Assembly (NCBI RefSeq): GCF_036231945.1
Contig: NZ_CP109599.1
Span: forward strand, 5,917,501 to 5,981,500
Source: Streptomyces sp. NBC_01429
GTDB lineage: Bacteria > Actinomycetota > Actinomycetes > Streptomycetales > Streptomycetaceae
Direction: 5' to 3'
Length of the DNA stretch: 64,000 nucleotides
Shown: positions 8,377-16,864 of the stretch, piece by piece
How the letters are laid out: each line of letters starts with the position of its first letter
Numbering within the stretch: position 1 is the stretch's first letter
The notes under the pieces: model-generated
Databases searched by the model: none
Told to the model about the DNA's origin: nothing
The model's input: only the letters and a program-made list of their open reading frames with translations
Position numbers and translations under genes: made by a program

Positions 8377-8658
8377 ATGATCGTACGGATCATGGGGGAG
8401 GGTCAGGTGAAGCTGGCGGACAGCCACTTCGCCGCACTCGACAAGCTCGACGACGAGCTGCTGGCCGAGGTCAGGGACGGGGACGAGGCCGGCTTCCGCC
8501 GCACCTTCCACGCGCTCCTGGACAAGGTCCGCGAACTCGGCGAGCCGCTGCCGGACGACGCTCTGGAGCCGTCCGAGCTGATTCTTCCCGCGCCCGGCGC
8601 GACCATGGAAGAGGTCCGCGCGATGCTGAACGACGACGGCCTGATCCCGTCCTCCTGA
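8377..8658 (+). CDS. PspA-associated protein PspAA
   Basis: A 93-aa soluble acidic protein beginning MIVRIMGEGQVKL, the conserved start of PspAA-type proteins found next to pspA in actinobacteria. It probably binds or tunes PspA; the biochemical role is not established here. ATG 8377 is preferred over the downstream GTG because the MIVRIMGEGQ segment is conserved in the family. It lies 9 nt after pspA and is followed by a long stem terminator, so the operon ends here. Confidence 0.85.
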   Translation: MIVRIMGEGQVKLADSHFAALDKLDDELLAEVRDGDEAGFRRTFHALLDKVRELGEPLPDDALEPSELILPAPGATMEEVRAMLNDDGLIPSS

Positions 8659-8725
8659 CGGGGCGGGCTCCGTCCTCCCGGCAGCGGAGGGCGCGGCCGT
8701 CCGCATCCGCACTCCAGCCACTCCT

Positions 8726-8795
8726 GGACGAGTCATTCCGAAGTCCCGTCTGCTCGGCCTTCGGCCGGACGACGCTCCTTCGGAATGACTCGTCC
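8726..8795. terminator. Long stem terminator
   Basis: A perfect 18-bp inverted repeat (8726-8743 with 8778-8795) encloses a smaller CGGCC-TTC-GGCCG hairpin. It closes the pspA operon. The next gene cannot start upstream of it, which rules out the in-frame ATG at 8785. Confidence 0.8.
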
Positions 8796-8854
8796 GCGCC
8801 CCGCACCCACACGGTGCGGGGCGCTCGTGCGTTCCGGCGCGCGCCCGCACCCCG

Positions 8855-8860
8855 TACCGT
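8855..8860 (+). promoter_or_regulatory. Candidate leaderless -10 for the histidine kinase
   Basis: TACCGT ends 8 nt before GTG 8869, and no Shine-Dalgarno site is present. Confidence 0.4.
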
Positions 8861-8868
8861 TGCCCGAT

Positions 8869-10164
8869 GTGAGCCGAATCGAAAGCGCGTACACCCGCAC
8901 AAGGAGCTGGGCACGCGCACACCCGCTCGCCTCGGACGGCGCGCTGGCCGCCGCCGTCCTCGCCTGCATGATCTTCGGGTCGTTCACCGACCACGGCAGC
9001 CCCGAGGGCCCCACCTTCGGCACCCGCACGCCCGACCCGGTCAGCGTCCTGCTCATGGTGCTCAGCGGCGCCGCGCTGGTCTTCCGGCGCCGCGCCCCCA
9101 TGCCCGTGCTGTTCTGCACCGCCGGGCTGACCCTCCTCGAACTCCTGCTGGCCCAGCCGCCCGCGCCCCTCGTCCTCAGCGCCGTCATCGCGCTCTACAC
9201 CGTCGGCTCACGCACCGACCGGCCCACCACCTGGCGGGTCGGGGTCGCCACCATGTCCGTGCTCACCGCCGTCGCGATGATCCTCAGCCCCGGCCCCTGG
9301 TACGCCCAGGAGAACCTGTCGATCTTCGCCTGGACCGGCATGGCGAGCGCCGCCGGCGACGCCGTACGCAGCCGGCGGGCCTTCGTCGGCGCCATCCGCG
9401 AGCGCGCCGAACGGGCGGAGCGCACCCGCGAGGAGGAGGCGCGCAGAAGGGTCGCGGAGGAGCGGCTGCGGATCGCCCGCGATCTGCACGATGTCGTCGC
9501 CCACCACATCGCGCTGGTCAATGTGCAGGCGGGCGTCGCCTCGCACGTCATGGACAAACGCCCCGACCAGGCCAAGGAGGCGCTCGCACACGTACGGGAG
9601 GCCGGCCGCTCGGCGCTCAGCGAGCTGCGCGCCACCGTCGGGCTGCTCCGGCAGTCCGGCGACCCGGCGGCCCCCACGGAACCCGCCCCCGGCCTCGCGC
9701 ACCTCGACCGCCTGCTGGACACCTTCCGCAACGCGGGACTGCCCGTGGAGTTCGCGATGAACGGCCGGGCCCACGCCCAGCGCCTGCCCGCCGCCGCCGA
9801 CCTCGCCGCGTACCGGATCATCCAGGAGGCCCTGACCAACGTCCGCAAGCACGGCGGCCCGACGGCCAGGGCCGAGGTCAGCGTCGTCCACCTCGGCGCG
9901 ACCGTGGAGATCACCGTGCTCGACAACGGCGGCGGCACCGGGGCGCCCGTGAACGGTACGGACACCGGCGCGGACACTGACGCGGACCCCGGCCACCCCG
10001 ACCCCGGCGAACCCGACGGCGGCGGCCACGGCCTCATCGGGATGCGCGAGCGCGTCACGGCCCTCGGCGGCACCCTCACCGCCGCCCCCCGCTACGGCGG
10101 CGGCTTCCGCACCCAGGCGATACTGCCCGTCAACGACCGTACGCGGCAGGGGAAGAACGCATGA
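8869..10164 (+). CDS. NarL-class sensor histidine kinase
   Basis: A membrane sensor of 431 aa. Four to five hydrophobic helices (about 24-165) form the N-terminal sensing part with no large extracellular domain. A coiled coil (ERAERTREEEARRRVAEERLRIA) leads into the dimerisation box RDLHDVVAHH with phospho-acceptor His207 (HisKA_3), and a HATPase domain follows with an EALTNVRKHG N-box and GGGHGLIGMRERV. A Gly/Asp/Pro-rich insert of about 25 residues precedes the G2 motif. GTG 8869 is chosen because the upstream in-frame ATG lies inside the terminator stem. The stop overlaps the response regulator start (ATGA), so the two are coupled. The signal is unknown; an RND pump lies downstream. Confidence 0.87.
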   Translation: MSRIESAYTRTRSWARAHPLASDGALAAAVLACMIFGSFTDHGSPEGPTFGTRTPDPVSVLLMVLSGAALVFRRRAPMPVLFCTAGLTLLELLLAQPPAPLVLSAVIALYTVGSRTDRPTTWRVGVATMSVLTAVAMILSPGPWYAQENLSIFAWTGMASAAGDAVRSRRAFVGAIRERAERAERTREEEARRRVAEERLRIARDLHDVVAHHIALVNVQAGVASHVMDKRPDQAKEALAHVREAGRSALSELRATVGLLRQSGDPAAPTEPAPGLAHLDRLLDTFRNAGLPVEFAMNGRAHAQRLPAAADLAAYRIIQEALTNVRKHGGPTARAEVSVVHLGATVEITVLDNGGGTGAPVNGTDTGADTDADPGHPDPGEPDGGGHGLIGMRERVTALGGTLTAAPRYGGGFRTQAILPVNDRTRQGKNA

Positions 10165-10847
10165 CGATCAAGGTGCTGCTCGCCGACGACCAGACACTGC
10201 TGCGCAGCGCGTTCCGCGTACTGGTGGACTCCGAGCCCGACATGGAGATCGTCGGGGAGGCCGCAGACGGGGCGCAGGCCGTGGAACTCGCCCGCGCCAC
10301 CCGCCCCGATGTCGTCCTGATGGACATCCGGATGCCCGGTACGGACGGCCTCACCGCCACCCGCACGATCAGCGCCGACCCGGACCTCGACGGGGTCCAT
10401 GTCGTCATGCTGACCACCTTCGAGGTCGACGAGTACGTGGTGCGGTCGCTGCGCGCCGGGGCCTCCGGCTTCCTGGGCAAGGGCGCGGAGCCGGAGGAAC
10501 TCCTCAGCGCGATCCGGATCGCGGCGGCGGGCGACGCGCTGCTCTCGCCCGTCGCGACGAAGGGGCTCATCGCCACCTTCCTCGCCCAGGGCGGCGGCGC
10601 CGACCCCGACCGGAGCGGCACCGGCCGCTCCGCGCGCCTCGAAGCCCTCACCGTGCGCGAGCGCGAAGTGCTCGTCCAGGTCGCCGGCGGCCTCTCCAAC
10701 GACGAGATCGCCGAGCGCCTCCAGGTCAGCCCGCTGACCGTGAAGACCCACGTCAACCGGGCGATGGCGAAGCTCGGCGCACGCGACCGCGCACAGCTCG
10801 TCGTCATCGCGTACGAGTCGGGCCTGGTACGTCCGAGGGTGGACTGA
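10161..10847 (+). CDS. NarL/LuxR-family response regulator
   Basis: A 228-aa DNA-binding regulator paired with the preceding kinase. The receiver domain (about 1-120) has an acidic pair in LLADDQ, phospho-acceptor Asp55 in VLMDIRMPG and the conserved Lys in FLGKGAEPEE. A LuxR-type helix-turn-helix follows (LTVREREVLVQVAGGLSNDEIAERL, then VKTHV). The ATG overlaps the kinase stop by 4 nt. Its targets are unknown. The RND permease gene begins 190 nt downstream in the same direction and is an obvious candidate, but no binding motif can be assigned. Confidence 0.92.
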   Translation: MTIKVLLADDQTLLRSAFRVLVDSEPDMEIVGEAADGAQAVELARATRPDVVLMDIRMPGTDGLTATRTISADPDLDGVHVVMLTTFEVDEYVVRSLRAGASGFLGKGAEPEELLSAIRIAAAGDALLSPVATKGLIATFLAQGGGADPDRSGTGRSARLEALTVREREVLVQVAGGLSNDEIAERLQVSPLTVKTHVNRAMAKLGARDRAQLVVIAYESGLVRPRVD

Positions 10848-11037
10848 CTCAGCTCCGCGCTACTCCAGGCGCGGTATGCGGCAGATAAAGAAGGGGACCT
10901 GGGGGCTACGCGTTCGGCCTCCCGGATGGCAGATCGTATAGAGGGGGCCTCAGCGCCCCACCCCCGGAGACGTTCCGTACGCCTCCCGGGCCGAGCCGCC
11001 GAACCACCTGCCGCGTACACCACAGAAGAGAGACCCC

Positions 11038-14000
11038 ATGTCCTGGCTGGCAAAATTCAGCCTCGCGCAACGGGCCCTGATAGGGCTGATTTCGATCATC
11101 GCGATCGTGTTCGGCGCGGTTGCGATACCGCAGCTCAAGCAGCAGCTGCTGCCCTCCATCGAACTTCCGATGGTCTCGGTGCTCGCCCCCTACCAGGGCG
11201 CCTCCCCCGATGTGGTCGAGAAGCAGGTCGTCGAGCCGCTGGAGAACTCGCTCAAGTCCGTCGACGGCATCAAGTCCGTCACCTCCACGGCCAGCGAGGG
11301 CAGCGCCATCGTCATGGCCTCCTTCGACTTCGGTGACAGCGGCACCAAGCAGCTCGTCGCCGATGTCCAGCAGGCCGTGAACCGCGCCAGGTCCCAGCTG
11401 CCGACGGGCGTGGACCCCCAGGTCATCGCCGGCTCGACGGACGACATCCCGACCGTCGTCCTCGCCGTGACCTCCGACAAGGACCAGCAGGCCCTCGCCG
11501 ACCAGCTCGACCGCACGGTCGTCCCGGCGCTCCAGGGCATCGACGGCGTCGGCCAGGTCACCATCGACGGCGTCCGCAAGCTCCAGGTCTCCGTCACGCC
11601 CGACGACGGCAAGCTCGCGGCGGCCGGACTGACCACCATGTCGCTCTCCGAGGCCCTCAAGGCCGGCGGCGCGACCCTTCCCGCCGGCGCCTTCACCGAG
11701 GACGGCAAGAGCCGTACGGTCCAGGTCGGCGGCGGCTACACCTCGATCAAGCAGATCGAGGACCTGCGGATCGCGCCCCAGGCCGCCCAGGGCGGCGCCG
11801 GCGACGCGACCGCGCCCAAGCCCGTACGCCTCGGTGACATCGCCACCGTCGAGCAGACGCCGTCCGCCGCGACCTCCCTGACCCGGACCAACGGCAAGCC
11901 CAGCCTCGCCGTCGTGGTCACGATGGACAAGGACGGCAGCGCCGTCGCCATCTCCGACGGCGTCAAGGACAAGCTGCCCGGCCTCCGCAAGGACCTCGGC
12001 TCCGGCGCTGCCCTCACCGTCGTCACCGACCAGGGACCCGAGGTCTCCAAGTCGATCTCGGGACTCACCACCGAAGGCGCGCTCGGTCTGCTCTTCGCGG
12101 TGATCGTGATCCTGGTCTTCCTGGCCTCGATCCGCTCCACGATCGTCACGGCGGTCTCCATCCCGCTCTCCATCGTCCTGGCGCTGATCGTGCTGTGGAC
12201 GCGTGACCTCTCGCTCAACATGCTCACCCTCGGCGCGCTGACCATCGCGATCGGCCGCGTCGTCGACGACTCGATCGTCGTGCTGGAGAACATCAAGCGC
12301 CACCTCGGCTACGGCGAGGAGCGCGAGAAGGCCATCCTCACCGCCGTCAAGGAGGTCGCGGGCGCGGTCACCGCCTCGACCCTGACGACCGTCGCGGTGT
12401 TCCTGCCGATCGGCCTGGTCGGCGGCATCGTCGGCGAACTGTTCAGCTCGTTCTCGCTCACCGTCACGGCGGCCCTGCTCGCCTCGCTGCTCGTCTCCCT
12501 CACCGTCATCCCCGTCCTCTCGTTCTGGTTCCTCAAGGCACCGGGCCTCGCGGACGGCGCCGACCCGGACGAGGCGCGCCGCAAGGCCGAGGAGGAGGAG
12601 ACCCGCAGCAGGCTCCAGCGGCTGTACGTCCCCGTGCTCGGGTTCGCCACCCGCCGCCGCATCACCAGCGTGGTCATCGCCGCGGCGGTCCTGCTCGTCA
12701 CGCTGGGCATGGCACCGCTCCTCAAGACCAACTTCTTCGACGAGGGCGACCAGGAGAGCCTGACGATCTCGCAGAAGCTGGAGCCCGGCACCAGCCTGGA
12801 GACGGCCGACGCCTCCGCCAAGAAGGTCGAGAAGCTCCTCTCCGGCCTCGACGAGGTCACGGACTACCAGGTCACCGTCGGCTCCTCCGGCTTCATGGCG
12901 GCCTTCGGCGGCGGTTCGGGCGCGAACCAGGCGTCCTACCAGGTCACGCTGAAGGACGCGGAGAAGTCCGCGGAGACCCAGGAGCACATCGAGAAGGAAC
13001 TCGCCAAGCTCAAGGGCATCGGCACCACCACGATCAGCGGGGGCGGCGGCTTCGGCAGCCAGGACCTCAGCGTGGTCGTCAAGGCGTCCGAGTCGGACAC
13101 CCTCGAAAAGGCGGCCGAAGAGGTACGCAAGGCCGTCGCCACGCTGGACGACGTCACCGATGTCCAGAGCGACTTGGCGCAGTCCGTCCCGCGCATCTCG
13201 GTGAAGGCCAACGAGAAGGCCGCCGAGGCCGGCTTCAACGACACCGCGATCGGCGGCGCCGTGGCGCAGGCCGTGAGCGGCACCCGGTCGGGCACGGCCA
13301 TGCTGGACGACAGTGAGCGCGATGTCATCGTCACCTCCGAGAAGCCGGCCACCACGATCGCCCAGCTGAAGAAGGTGCAGCTCGGTCCGGTCACGCTCGG
13401 TCAGGTCGCCGATGTGAAGCTCGTTCCGGGCCCGGTCTCCATGACCCGCATCGACGGCGCCCGCTCCGCGACGATCACGGCGCGGCCGCTCGGCGACAAC
13501 ACCGGCGCGGTCAGCACGGCTCTCCAGACGAAGATCGACGGTCTGAAGCTGCCCGACGGCGCCACCGCCACCATCGGCGGTGTCTCCTCGGACCAGGACG
13601 ACGCCTTCACCAACCTGGCGCTGGCCATGCTCGCGGCGATCGCGATCGTGTTCATGCTGCTGGTCGCGACCTTCCGGTCGCTCATCCAGCCGCTGATCCT
13701 GCTCGTCTCCGTCCCGTTCGCCGCGACCGGCGCGATCGCCCTGCTGCTGCTCACCGGTACGCCGCTGGGCATCCCGGCCATGATCGGCATGCTGATGCTG
13801 ATCGGCATCGTCGTCACCAACGCGATCGTGCTGATCGACCTGATCAACCAGTACCGGGCCCAGGGCCTGGGCGTGGTGGAGGCCGTCGTCGAGGGTGGCC
13901 GTCACCGGCTCCGCCCGATCCTGATGACGGCGCTCGCCACGATCTTCGCGCTGATGCCGATGGCGGCGGGGGTCACGGGCGAGGGCGGCTTCATCGGCCA

Positions 14001-14199
14001 GCCCCTCGCGGTGGTCGTGATCGGCGGTCTGCTCTCGTCCACGCTGCTGACACTGCTGCTGGTGCCCGCGCTGTACGCGATGGTCGAACTCCGCAAGGAG
14101 CGCCGGGCCGCCAAGAAGGCCGCCAAGCGCTCCGCCAAGGACGAGCCGGCCACGGGCGCCCCGGCCACGGAGCCGGACCAGGAGCCGGTCAAGGTGTAA
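11038..14199 (+). CDS. RND-family (AcrB/HAE1-like) efflux permease
   Basis: A proton-driven exporter of 1053 aa in the plasma membrane. It has the duplicated RND plan: TM1 at the N-terminus, a large periplasmic-type loop (about 40-340), a TM cluster (about 345-530) including GRVVDDSIVVLENI with the TM4 aspartate pair, a second loop (about 555-855) and a final TM cluster (about 860-1030) ending in a Lys/Ala-rich cytosolic tail. The first loop contains LPSIELPMVSV, typical of HAE1 proteins. No membrane-fusion protein or outer-membrane channel gene is adjacent, as expected for a monoderm. The substrate is unknown. The gene sits alone between a 190-nt leader and a strong terminator, downstream of a two-component system. 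Confidence 0.92.
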   Translation: MSWLAKFSLAQRALIGLISIIAIVFGAVAIPQLKQQLLPSIELPMVSVLAPYQGASPDVVEKQVVEPLENSLKSVDGIKSVTSTASEGSAIVMASFDFGDSGTKQLVADVQQAVNRARSQLPTGVDPQVIAGSTDDIPTVVLAVTSDKDQQALADQLDRTVVPALQGIDGVGQVTIDGVRKLQVSVTPDDGKLAAAGLTTMSLSEALKAGGATLPAGAFTEDGKSRTVQVGGGYTSIKQIEDLRIAPQAAQGGAGDATAPKPVRLGDIATVEQTPSAATSLTRTNGKPSLAVVVTMDKDGSAVAISDGVKDKLPGLRKDLGSGAALTVVTDQGPEVSKSISGLTTEGALGLLFAVIVILVFLASIRSTIVTAVSIPLSIVLALIVLWTRDLSLNMLTLGALTIAIGRVVDDSIVVLENIKRHLGYGEEREKAILTAVKEVAGAVTASTLTTVAVFLPIGLVGGIVGELFSSFSLTVTAALLASLLVSLTVIPVLSFWFLKAPGLADGADPDEARRKAEEEETRSRLQRLYVPVLGFATRRRITSVVIAAAVLLVTLGMAPLLKTNFFDEGDQESLTISQKLEPGTSLETADASAKKVEKLLSGLDEVTDYQVTVGSSGFMAAFGGGSGANQASYQVTLKDAEKSAETQEHIEKELAKLKGIGTTTISGGGGFGSQDLSVVVKASESDTLEKAAEEVRKAVATLDDVTDVQSDLAQSVPRISVKANEKAAEAGFNDTAIGGAVAQAVSGTRSGTAMLDDSERDVIVTSEKPATTIAQLKKVQLGPVTLGQVADVKLVPGPVSMTRIDGARSATITARPLGDNTGAVSTALQTKIDGLKLPDGATATIGGVSSDQDDAFTNLALAMLAAIAIVFMLLVATFRSLIQPLILLVSVPFAATGAIALLLLTGTPLGIPAMIGMLMLIGIVVTNAIVLIDLINQYRAQGLGVVEAVVEGGRHRLRPILMTALATIFALMPMAAGVTGEGGFIGQPLAVVVIGGLLSSTLLTLLLVPALYAMVELRKERRAAKKAAKRSAKDEPATGAPATEPDQEPVKV

Positions 14200-14217
14200 C
14201 CACCGGGCCGGATAGAC

Positions 14218-14267
14218 GCCGACGCCCCCGTACGGACCGAATGCACGGTCCGTACCGGGGCGTCGGC
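14218..14267 (+). terminator. Terminator of RND permease gene
   Basis: A 22-bp inverted repeat with one mismatch (14218-14239 with 14246-14267) and a 6-nt loop, 18 nt after the stop codon. Confidence 0.85.
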
Positions 14268-14288
14268 GCGTGCGGGGCCGTGGTTCGG

Positions 14289-14406
14289 TTACTTCGTGAG
14301 GAGGTAGGCCCGCTCGATCGTCTGGGTCAGGGTGTTCCCGTCCCCGTCGGTCAGCTCCGCCCGCAGCGAGACACTGCCCCCACCCGTCACCAACGGCCCC
14401 GTTCAC
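14289..14406 (-). pseudogene. 3' remnant of an S8 (subtilisin-like) peptidase gene
   Basis: The minus strand reads GGSVSLRAELTDGDGNTL, then TQTIERAYLLTK and a TAA stop at 14289. This matches the C-terminal beta-sandwich tail of secreted Streptomyces S8 peptidases. The frame closes upstream at a TGA near 14408, so only about 38 codons remain. A second piece of the same kind of gene lies at 14688-14895 on the opposite strand (see findings). The assignment rests on family memory. Confidence 0.55.
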
Positions 14407-14643
14407 CACGCTTACCTCTTGGTACTGACCCGCCGATTACAGCTGACAGTGATCAGCGGGGCATGAATCCCAGCAAGCATCCGGTCGACGGACGCTTGAC
14501 GAAACGCGCCACCACTCCATGCAACTGCCGCGTGCCCCGCAGGGCCCACCGGCTCACAGGATTCCGGCCCGGCGGGGATGAGTTCAGCCCGTCCTGGGTC
14601 GGTGCTGGGGCGGGCTGAACTGGGGAAACGGCTGCGCTGCGCC
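14407..14643. other. Scar segment between peptidase relics
   Basis: This segment holds no gene I can support. It lies between the two peptidase remnants and contains a short hairpin (14581-14621). Base composition is less GC-rich and less codon-periodic around 14400-14520 than in the flanking genes. It is probably recombination debris. Confidence 0.5.
14581..14621 (-). terminator. Hairpin inside the scar
   Basis: An 11-bp inverted repeat (14581-14591 with 14611-14621). It lies just beyond the stop of the DUF397-like tail on the minus strand and may be that lost gene's terminator. Confidence 0.45.
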
Positions 14644-14688
14644 TTATGCCTTGAGGGTGGCGATGAACGTGGTCCAGGAGGCGGCCGG
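14644..14688 (-). pseudogene. Possible 3' tail of a DUF397-type gene
   Basis: The minus strand encodes AASWTTFIATLKA followed by TAA, resembling the C-terminus of DUF397 proteins of Streptomyces. Only about 14 codons remain before the reading runs into the oppositely oriented peptidase relic. A hairpin follows at the right place for a terminator. The match is short, so the identification is tentative. Confidence 0.3.
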
Positions 14689-14895
14689 TGGATCTGCCGC
14701 TCTCCACCCTGACCTTCGCACCGAAGCTGAACCTGGCCAGCACGGCCGAGGCGGGCGCGAAGCTGACGGTGCCGCTGTCCGTCGACGGTTACGCGGCGGG
14801 CAACGGCGTGGGCGTCAAGTCCCTTGAGGTCAAGGCGTCCTACGACGGCGGCAAGACCTGGGTGAAGGCTCCCGTCACCACCGAGGGCACGGACC
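14688..14895 (+). pseudogene. Internal remnant of an S8 peptidase gene, inverted relative to its 3' end
   Basis: The plus strand reads DLPLSTLTFAPKLNL, then VPLSVDGYAAG and KSLEVKASYDGGKTWVKAPV. This is the region that normally precedes the SVSLRAELTD tail in Streptomyces S8 peptidases. Codon use is good, yet there is no catalytic domain, and after ThrGluGly the frame runs into the nadA terminator. Its natural continuation lies at 14289-14406 on the other strand. Confidence 0.55.
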
Positions 14896-14900
14896 GAGTA

Positions 14901-14934
14901 CGCCCCCGGAGCCACAGACCAGGCTCCGGGGGCG
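14901..14934 (-). terminator. Terminator of nadA
   Basis: A 13-bp perfect inverted repeat (14901-14913 with 14922-14934) just beyond the nadA stop codon. Confidence 0.75.
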
Positions 14935-14967
14935 TGTCACGTACCCACGTACGTACGTACGCGTCCG

Positions 14968-16152
14968 CTACGGCAGCGCCAGCATCCGCTCCAGCGCCAG
15001 CTGCGCGAAGTCCGCCGTCTCCTTGTCGACCCGGATGACGTTGACCTCGTTGCCCTCGGCCAGCGACTCCAGCGTCCACACCAGGTGCGGCAGGTCGATG
15101 CGGTTCATCGTGGAGCAGAAGCAGACTGTCTTGTCGAGGAAGACGATCTCCTTGCCCTCCGGGGCGAAACGGTTCGCCAGGCGCTGTACGAGATTCAGCT
15201 CCGTGCCGATCGCCCACTTCGAGCCGGCCGGGGCCGCCTCCAGGGCCTTGATGATGTACTCGGTGGAGCCGACGTAGTCCGCCGCCGCCACGACCTCGTG
15301 CTTGCACTCGGGGTGGACCAGCACGTTGACCCCCGGTATCCGCTCCCGCACGTCCCGTACGGAGTCGAGCGAGAAGCGCCCGTGCACCGAGCAGTGGCCG
15401 CGCCACAGGATCATCTTGGCGTCCCGCAGCTGCTGCGTGGTCAGCCCGCCGTTCGGTTTGTGCGGGTTGTAGAGGACGCAGTCGTCCAGCGACATCCCCA
15501 GGTCCCGTACCGCCGTGTTCCGGCCCAGGTGCTGGTCGGGGAGGAAGAGGACCTGTTCGCCCTGCTCGAAGGCCCATTTCAGCGCGCGCTCGGCGTTCGA
15601 CGAGGTGCAGATCGTGCCGCCGTGCTTGCCGGTGAACGCCTTGATGTCGGCCGAGGAGTTCATGTACGAGACGGGCACCACCCGGTCGGTGATCCCGGCC
15701 TCGGCCAGCACGTCCCAGCACTCCGCGACCTGTTCGGCCGTGGCCATGTCGGCCATGGAGCAGCCGGCGGCCAGGTCGGGCAGGACGACCTTCTGGTCGT
15801 CGGTGGTGAGGATGTCGGCGGACTCGGCCATGAAGTGCACACCGCAGAAGACGATGTACTCGGCGGCGGGGCGGGCCGCCGCGTCCTTGGCCAGCTTGAA
15901 GGAGTCCCCGGTGACATCGGCGAACTGGATGACCTCGTCGCGCTGGTAGTGGTGGCCGAGGACGAAGACCTTGTCGCCGAGCTTCTCCTTCGCCGCGCGG
16001 GCGCGCTCCACCAGATCCGGGTCCGAAGGGGAGGGCAGGTCGCCGGGGCACTCCACGCCGCGCTCGCTGCTCGGATCGGCCGCGCGGCCGAGGAGCAGCA
16101 GGGCGAGAGGGGTCGGCTGGACATCGAGGTCCACGGACTGGGTGGTGGTCAC
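14968..16152 (-). CDS. nadA: Quinolinate synthase A
   Basis: A [4Fe-4S] enzyme that condenses iminoaspartate with dihydroxyacetone phosphate to quinolinate in de novo NAD synthesis. At 394 aa it matches the long actinobacterial NadA type. Visible landmarks are LGHHYQRDEV, FCGVHFMAESA (first cluster Cys), PGVNVLVHPEC (second) and VCFCSTMNR (third), plus the substrate-binding SYMNSSA and CTSSNA stretches. GTG 16152 is preferred over GTG 16161 because AAAAGG sits 8 nt before it. No nadB or nadC is adjacent. The gene opposite encodes an Fe-S insertion protein, a sensible neighbour for an Fe-S enzyme. The region upstream has a widely spaced inverted repeat that may be an operator. Confidence 0.94.
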   Translation of the reverse strand: MTTTQSVDLDVQPTPLALLLLGRAADPSSERGVECPGDLPSPSDPDLVERARAAKEKLGDKVFVLGHHYQRDEVIQFADVTGDSFKLAKDAAARPAAEYIVFCGVHFMAESADILTTDDQKVVLPDLAAGCSMADMATAEQVAECWDVLAEAGITDRVVPVSYMNSSADIKAFTGKHGGTICTSSNAERALKWAFEQGEQVLFLPDQHLGRNTAVRDLGMSLDDCVLYNPHKPNGGLTTQQLRDAKMILWRGHCSVHGRFSLDSVRDVRERIPGVNVLVHPECKHEVVAAADYVGSTEYIIKALEAAPAGSKWAIGTELNLVQRLANRFAPEGKEIVFLDKTVCFCSTMNRIDLPHLVWTLESLAEGNEVNVIRVDKETADFAQLALERMLALP

Positions 16153-16205
16153 GGCACGCACCTTTTCTTCTCTACGGACGAACGGACGAGCCTTTTCGTC
16201 TAAAT

Positions 16206-16257
16206 GACGCTATCTATCATAGCCGCTTCACGTCACTTTGACGACGGCGATAGCGTC
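16206..16257. promoter_or_regulatory. Spaced inverted repeat between nadA and the Fe-S insertion gene
   Basis: GACGCTATC (16206-16214) is repeated inverted as GATAGCGTC (16249-16257), 34 nt apart, in the 265-nt divergent region. It lies near the likely nadA promoter. It could be two half-sites of a looping repressor or an RNA stem. The cognate regulator is not known to me. Confidence 0.4.
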
Positions 16258-16417
16258 GATGTGACGCATTCCGAAGGGGCGGCCGGTGTGCGAGCATGAA
16301 TGGGGAAAGACAGCCGGGAATGACAAGCGTCAGTGCCCGGAATGAATCCGCGGCCGAGCCGGTTGCACTGTCGGCAAGCTGTCCGCAAGCAGTCCGTACA
16401 ACCCGGGAGAGAAGCAG

Positions 16418-16774
16418 ATGTCCGTATCGGACGAGACCACCACCGTGAGCGACGGCATCCTCCTGTCCGACGCCGCCGCGGGCAAGGTGAAGGCCCTGCT
16501 GGACCAGGAAGGGCGTGACGACCTCGCGCTGCGCGTCGCCGTCCAGCCCGGCGGCTGCTCCGGCCTGCGTTACCAACTGTTCTTCGACGAGCGCTCGCTC
16601 GACGGCGACGTCATCAAGGACTTCGGCGGCGTCAAGGTCGTCACCGACCGGATGAGCGCCCCCTACCTGGGCGGCGCCTCCATCGACTTCGTCGACACGA
16701 TCGAGAAGCAGGGCTTCACGATCGACAACCCGAACGCGTCGGGCTCCTGCGCCTGCGGTGACTCCTTCAGCTAG
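16418..16774 (+). CDS. erpA: HesB/IscA-family iron-sulfur cluster insertion protein
   Basis: An A-type carrier of 118 aa that receives Fe-S clusters from the SUF machinery and passes them to apo-enzymes. The three invariant cysteines are present: Cys47 in GGCSGL and Cys111/Cys113 in the C-terminal SCACGDSF. ATG 16418 follows GGGAGAG. It is divergent from nadA, an Fe-S enzyme, and convergent with the secreted-protein gene. The symbol follows the usual actinobacterial annotation; IscA-like would be equally fair. Confidence 0.9.
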   Translation: MSVSDETTTVSDGILLSDAAAGKVKALLDQEGRDDLALRVAVQPGGCSGLRYQLFFDERSLDGDVIKDFGGVKVVTDRMSAPYLGGASIDFVDTIEKQGFTIDNPNASGSCACGDSFS

Positions 16775-16802
16775 GACGTCTCCGCGGAGGACAGAGCGCA
16801 TA

Positions 16803-16840
16803 CGGAAGGCGGCGGCCCCGAGAGGGACCGCCGCCTTCCG
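16803..16840. terminator. Bidirectional terminator
   Basis: A 13-bp perfect inverted repeat (16803-16815 with 16828-16840) between the stop codons of two convergent genes. Confidence 0.8.
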
Positions 16841-16864
16841 CGTGACGTGTATCCGTGACCTGTA

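Noticed and set aside
8785..8868. An upstream ATG for the histidine kinase
   Set aside because: It lies inside the 3' arm of a strong terminator, and the extra residues are Arg/Pro-rich and unlike the family.
10906..14409. A 1167-codon minus-strand open frame opposite the RND permease
   Set aside because: It is a high-GC shadow: Arg/Asp/Gly-rich, with no domains, while the plus strand encodes a complete recognisable permease.
14412..14460. Short minus-strand peptide VDRMLAGI resembling the end region of IS256-like transposases
   Set aside because: Eight residues by chance are not evidence; no inverted repeats or transposase core are nearby.
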